A DNA stretch of 9,956 nt, taken from assembly GCA_023441845.1 (NCBI GenBank), contig JAEZNF010000218.1:1-9956 (forward strand). The letters run 5' to 3'. Of this stretch, positions 7,266-9,956 are shown piece after piece. The stretch comes from Bacillota bacterium. Lineage in GTDB: Bacteria; Bacillota; Clostridia; Acetivibrionales; DSM-2933. Positions within the stretch are counted from its first letter, which is position 1. Each line of letters begins with the position of its first letter. The notes below the pieces were generated by a model that saw only the letters and a program-made list of their open reading frames with translations, made no database searches and was not told the DNA's origin. Both the position numbers and the translations under genes were made by a program.

Positions 7266-7860
7266 ATGAAAAGCCATAAAAAGATAATCATATTGGGAAG
7301 GTTTATTATTTTTAATGATGTTTCTAGCTTCAGGCTGTAGTAAAAAAGAATCGAATCCGAATAGGGATAAACCGCTTAATACTCCTATGGTAACTTCGTC
7401 GTATGCAGGAAGCGGAAAAACCGCTATAAACATTACGGAGGGTGAGAGTTCATGAAGAACGATAAGTTCAGATACCGTTTAATTGAGTTTTGTACAGGCC
7501 GGTTTCTTGAATGAAAGCCTTGGAGTTACAGTTGGCTTGGATGGGGAGGTCCATTATACAACTGACGGAGGAAAGAGCTGGCCGGATGCCAATAATAATT
7601 CTATGTGCAGATATGTATTGGATTTTGTTGATAAAGATACTGTCTGGCACTGCGGAAACAATGGGGACATAGGGATTAGTACCGATGGAGGGAGGAATTG
7701 GAACTGCCAACCGGGAGTTTTTATAGAGAAGGGCTGCTACTTAAGCGCTTTAGATTCAAAAAGTGCATAGGTTCCAAACCGCTCAAAAGATGGGAAATAC
7801 ATAACATATGACGACAACCATAACAAAATAACACTTTTGAAATACGAAAAATGTAAGTGA
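7266..7860 (+). pseudogene. Broken lipoprotein gene with Asp-box (BNR/YCF48-like) repeats
   Basis: A good start remains: AGGAG at 7253-7257 lies 8 bases before ATG 7266, and MKSHKKIIILGRFIIF begins a lipoprotein signal. A +1 frame change at about 7305-7314 then moves the sense to a second frame that carries the rest: LMMFLASGC, a clear lipobox ending in the cysteine to be lipidated, then a K/N/P-rich linker. That frame is interrupted by TGA 7453 and TAA 7480, passes two Asp-box motifs, TTDGGKSW (7558-7581) and STDGGRNW (7678-7701), is cut by TAG 7768 where TGG (Trp) would fit, and ends at TGA 7858. The 40-residue spacing of the Asp-boxes is typical of beta-propeller blades in sialidase-like and YCF48-like proteins. 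With only two blades the propeller is incomplete, so internal sequence seems lost too. It lies just upstream of the protease gene and may share its transcript. Confidence 0.75.
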
Positions 7861-7892
7861 TTAAGTAAGGAAAAACGAGGGGGTAATTAAAA

Positions 7893-9956
7893 ATGAGGTT
7901 ATCTAAAAGGTTTAAACGCTATTTATATATGGTGGTTATGTTTGCTTTCATGTTTTCATCATATGCTCCAAACAGTTTAGCTTATTCTGCAGGAAATTAT
8001 GCGAAGGAAGCTTCTTTGGAGGTATCTGGGAATACAACCGAAATACCGGTTCAGGGTGAAAACAATTTGAATAAAAAGACCGGGGATCTGCCGCTCACAC
8101 AAGAGGATATTGATTGGATGCATAAAAACATGAAGAAAACAACACGTGTTGAGAAGAGCGACATATTAAGCAATAAAAACAGTAGTCAGAGAAAAATATC
8201 CGGCATAGAGAAATCGGGCAGCAACTCTGCAATAAGTCTCAATGCTCAAGATGGAATCTATGCTTCAACAAGCAGCAATACTGAAGACAGCTTACCTGCA
8301 GAGGTAGACAACAGTACAAAAAAATATTTTCCTCCTGTAGGAAATCAGGGAGGTTTAGGATCATGCGCAAGTTTTAGTGCAACATATTATACCATGACAT
8401 ATATGAATGCTATGGCTAGAGATATTGATGTGCGTACGAACGGATATGCAAGCATATTTTCACCTAAGTGGACTTATAATTTTTTAAATGGAAATGCTAA
8501 TAAGGGAAGTGATACTGTAAATGCTTACAGGATATTTATGGATCATGGAGCAGCCTTATGGAATAAGTTTCCATACGATGAGAATTACGGTGAATGGTGC
8601 TTGGATCCGGAGGTTTGGAAAGAAGCTATGCAATACCGAATGAAAGAGTGCGGTTATGTGGATATCGGCACGCCTGATGATCCTACTCCCGTGACAAATG
8701 CTCAGGATTCCGATTTGGCATTAATAAAGGGGGAATTGGCAAGCGGTAAAATACTTAACTTTTCGACCTCTATGTGGTTGTGGAAATATACTGATATATT
8801 ATATAAAGAAGGAGCCGATAATCGTTTTGTAGGTCAAAAAGCATGTACTCATATGTTTTATGCGGGCGAAACTGATGTTGGACTTCATGCAATGACTCTG
8901 GTGGGTTATAATGACAATATATGGATAGATGTTAATGGCAGTGGAGAAGAGGAACCAGGAGAAAGAGGTGCCTTCAAGATTGTAAACACATGGGGAGAAA
9001 GCTATGCAAATGACGGATTTTGCTGGGTTGCATATGATGCGCTCAATACGGTATCCTCTGTGCCGTCTCCTACGGGTGTTACCCCTTCACCTACTCCAGC
9101 CGGTGAACGCAAACGGATATTTGACAGTTCAGACAATGTTAACCGGGCTTACTGGATTACGGCAAACGATTCATACACGCCTAAACTAATCGGGCAATTT
9201 AAGGTTAACCATGCAAAAAGAATTCAACTAAGTATTAAAATCGGGTATTCGCCGATTAATCAAATCAATCCTGTCAAATACCTTGACGGCTACCCTTTTG
9301 TTATTAATTACCATATTAATAATAGTACTGGAAATGTGGCTTTTGATGGCACAAACACTGCTTGTGACGGTGAGTTCGCCCTTGACTTTACAGATTTAAT
9401 TAATAAGGAAAATCTTGGAAACGTCGATAATTACCGGTGGTACGTAAAGGTAAGTGACTCTATGTTGGATGGCTCGCCAGCCACATTAAAAAGCTTTAAA
9501 TTGATAGACAGTGCCAATAGGGAAATACAGTCTCCGGAAGCAATAGACAGTCAAGGGACTTTGAATTATACAGTAGATAGCGGAGAGACCTTCGCCAGTG
9601 CATATGTAAACAATCCTTCACTTATACAGCCTGTTAAGATAAATGCTTTTACGGCAGACAAGACAAGTCCGTTGCAGGCAAAAACACCCGCCCGGTTTAC
9701 AGTAAATGCACAGGGAGGACAGAATCTTCAGTACCAGTTTTTTGTTGATGGTGTGAAAGCAACAGATTACTCGCCATCCGATACCTTTGATTGGGTTCCG
9801 TCAATACCCAAGACCTATAAAATCACGGCCTGGGTTAAGGATAGAGATTCAGAAAGGCCGTATGATGCATCTAGCGAAGTTAACTACATAGTAACACCTA
9901 TACCTACCGCAATGTTTGACGAAGGTTTTGAGAGCGGCGGATTTACAACCGGAAAC
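7893..9956 (+). CDS. Secreted papain-family (C1) cysteine protease with C-terminal adhesion-type modules (3' truncated)
   Basis: The first 688 codons of an open frame that leaves the window. ATG 7893 has GAGGGGG (7877-7883) nine bases ahead. A signal peptide (about 1-30, ending SLA) is followed by a polar segment of about 110 residues that probably acts as an inhibitory propeptide. The protease domain (about 145-385) has the full papain set: Q152 of the oxyanion hole and the nucleophile C158 in GNQGGLGSCASF, H332 in GLHAMTLVGY, and N365 in IVNTWGESY. A linker (PSPTGVTPSPTP, 391-402) resembles the one in the cellulase. It leads to a beta-rich region (about 409-560), then a Y_Y_Y or Fn3-like module (about 582-667; YQFFVDG, TYKITAWVKD), and the start of another module (FDEGFESGGF). 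The C-terminus, where a dockerin or wall anchor would sit, is not visible. A role in extracellular proteolysis or processing of cell-surface proteins is inferred. Confidence 0.9.
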   Translation, partial: MRLSKRFKRYLYMVVMFAFMFSSYAPNSLAYSAGNYAKEASLEVSGNTTEIPVQGENNLNKKTGDLPLTQEDIDWMHKNMKKTTRVEKSDILSNKNSSQRKISGIEKSGSNSAISLNAQDGIYASTSSNTEDSLPAEVDNSTKKYFPPVGNQGGLGSCASFSATYYTMTYMNAMARDIDVRTNGYASIFSPKWTYNFLNGNANKGSDTVNAYRIFMDHGAALWNKFPYDENYGEWCLDPEVWKEAMQYRMKECGYVDIGTPDDPTPVTNAQDSDLALIKGELASGKILNFSTSMWLWKYTDILYKEGADNRFVGQKACTHMFYAGETDVGLHAMTLVGYNDNIWIDVNGSGEEEPGERGAFKIVNTWGESYANDGFCWVAYDALNTVSSVPSPTGVTPSPTPAGERKRIFDSSDNVNRAYWITANDSYTPKLIGQFKVNHAKRIQLSIKIGYSPINQINPVKYLDGYPFVINYHINNSTGNVAFDGTNTACDGEFALDFTDLINKENLGNVDNYRWYVKVSDSMLDGSPATLKSFKLIDSANREIQSPEAIDSQGTLNYTVDSGETFASAYVNNPSLIQPVKINAFTADKTSPLQAKTPARFTVNAQGGQNLQYQFFVDGVKATDYSPSDTFDWVPSIPKTYKITAWVKDRDSERPYDASSEVNYIVTPIPTAMFDEGFESGGFTTGN

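Noticed and set aside
7483..7770. A 95-codon frame with TTG start read as an intact small protein
   Set aside because: It begins in the middle of a propeller repeat, has no ribosome site, and the same frame carries lipoprotein sequence upstream and related coding sequence downstream of its stop.
1..9956. CRISPR arrays, tRNA or rRNA genes, insertion sequences or phage genes
   Set aside because: No regularly spaced direct repeats, cloverleaf-like segments, transposase or integrase motifs were seen on either strand.

Overview
The window looks like a stretch of a cellulosome-producing, low-GC Firmicute chromosome. It most closely resembles Clostridium (Acetivibrio) thermocellum as I remember it. 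That assignment is inference from a secreted GH9 cellulase with a CBM3c and a scaffoldin-like X-module plus dockerin, Pro/Ser/Thr linkers, G-rich Shine-Dalgarno sites and AT-rich intergenic DNA. No database search was possible.

Layout: (1) positions 1-501 hold the 3' end of an aldo/keto reductase with two C-terminal [4Fe-4S] motifs, closed by a strong hairpin terminator. (2) Positions ~597-952 hold a decayed reading frame that resembles part of a carbohydrate-binding module, with one in-frame stop and one frameshift. (3) Positions 1204-3372 hold a small phasin-like helical protein followed by an intact UbiB/ABC1-type membrane kinase; a long inverted repeat lies between them. (4) Positions 3373-3698 are a convergent intergenic stretch with two hairpins. 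(5) Positions 3699-6098 on the minus strand hold the cellulase. (6) Positions 6274-6386 hold three inverted repeats, including an 18-bp perfect terminator stem. (7) Positions 6374-7159 on the minus strand hold a chemoreceptor signalling domain without sensor or membrane segments, probably a remnant. (8) Positions 7266-7860 hold a broken lipoprotein gene with Asp-box (BNR) repeats. (9) Positions 7893-9956 hold the first 688 residues of a large secreted papain-family cysteine protease with all catalytic residues, running off the window.

The most interesting item is the cellulase. Its C-terminus is not an ordinary enzyme-type (type I) dockerin. It matches the X-module plus type II dockerin found at the end of the primary scaffoldin CipA. 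If that reading is right, the enzyme would dock onto type II cohesins of cell-surface or free anchoring scaffoldins and bypass CipA. A secreted papain-like protease lies about 1.8 kb from it, and three decayed or truncated genes share the window, which suggests an accessory region under turnover next to stable housekeeping genes.
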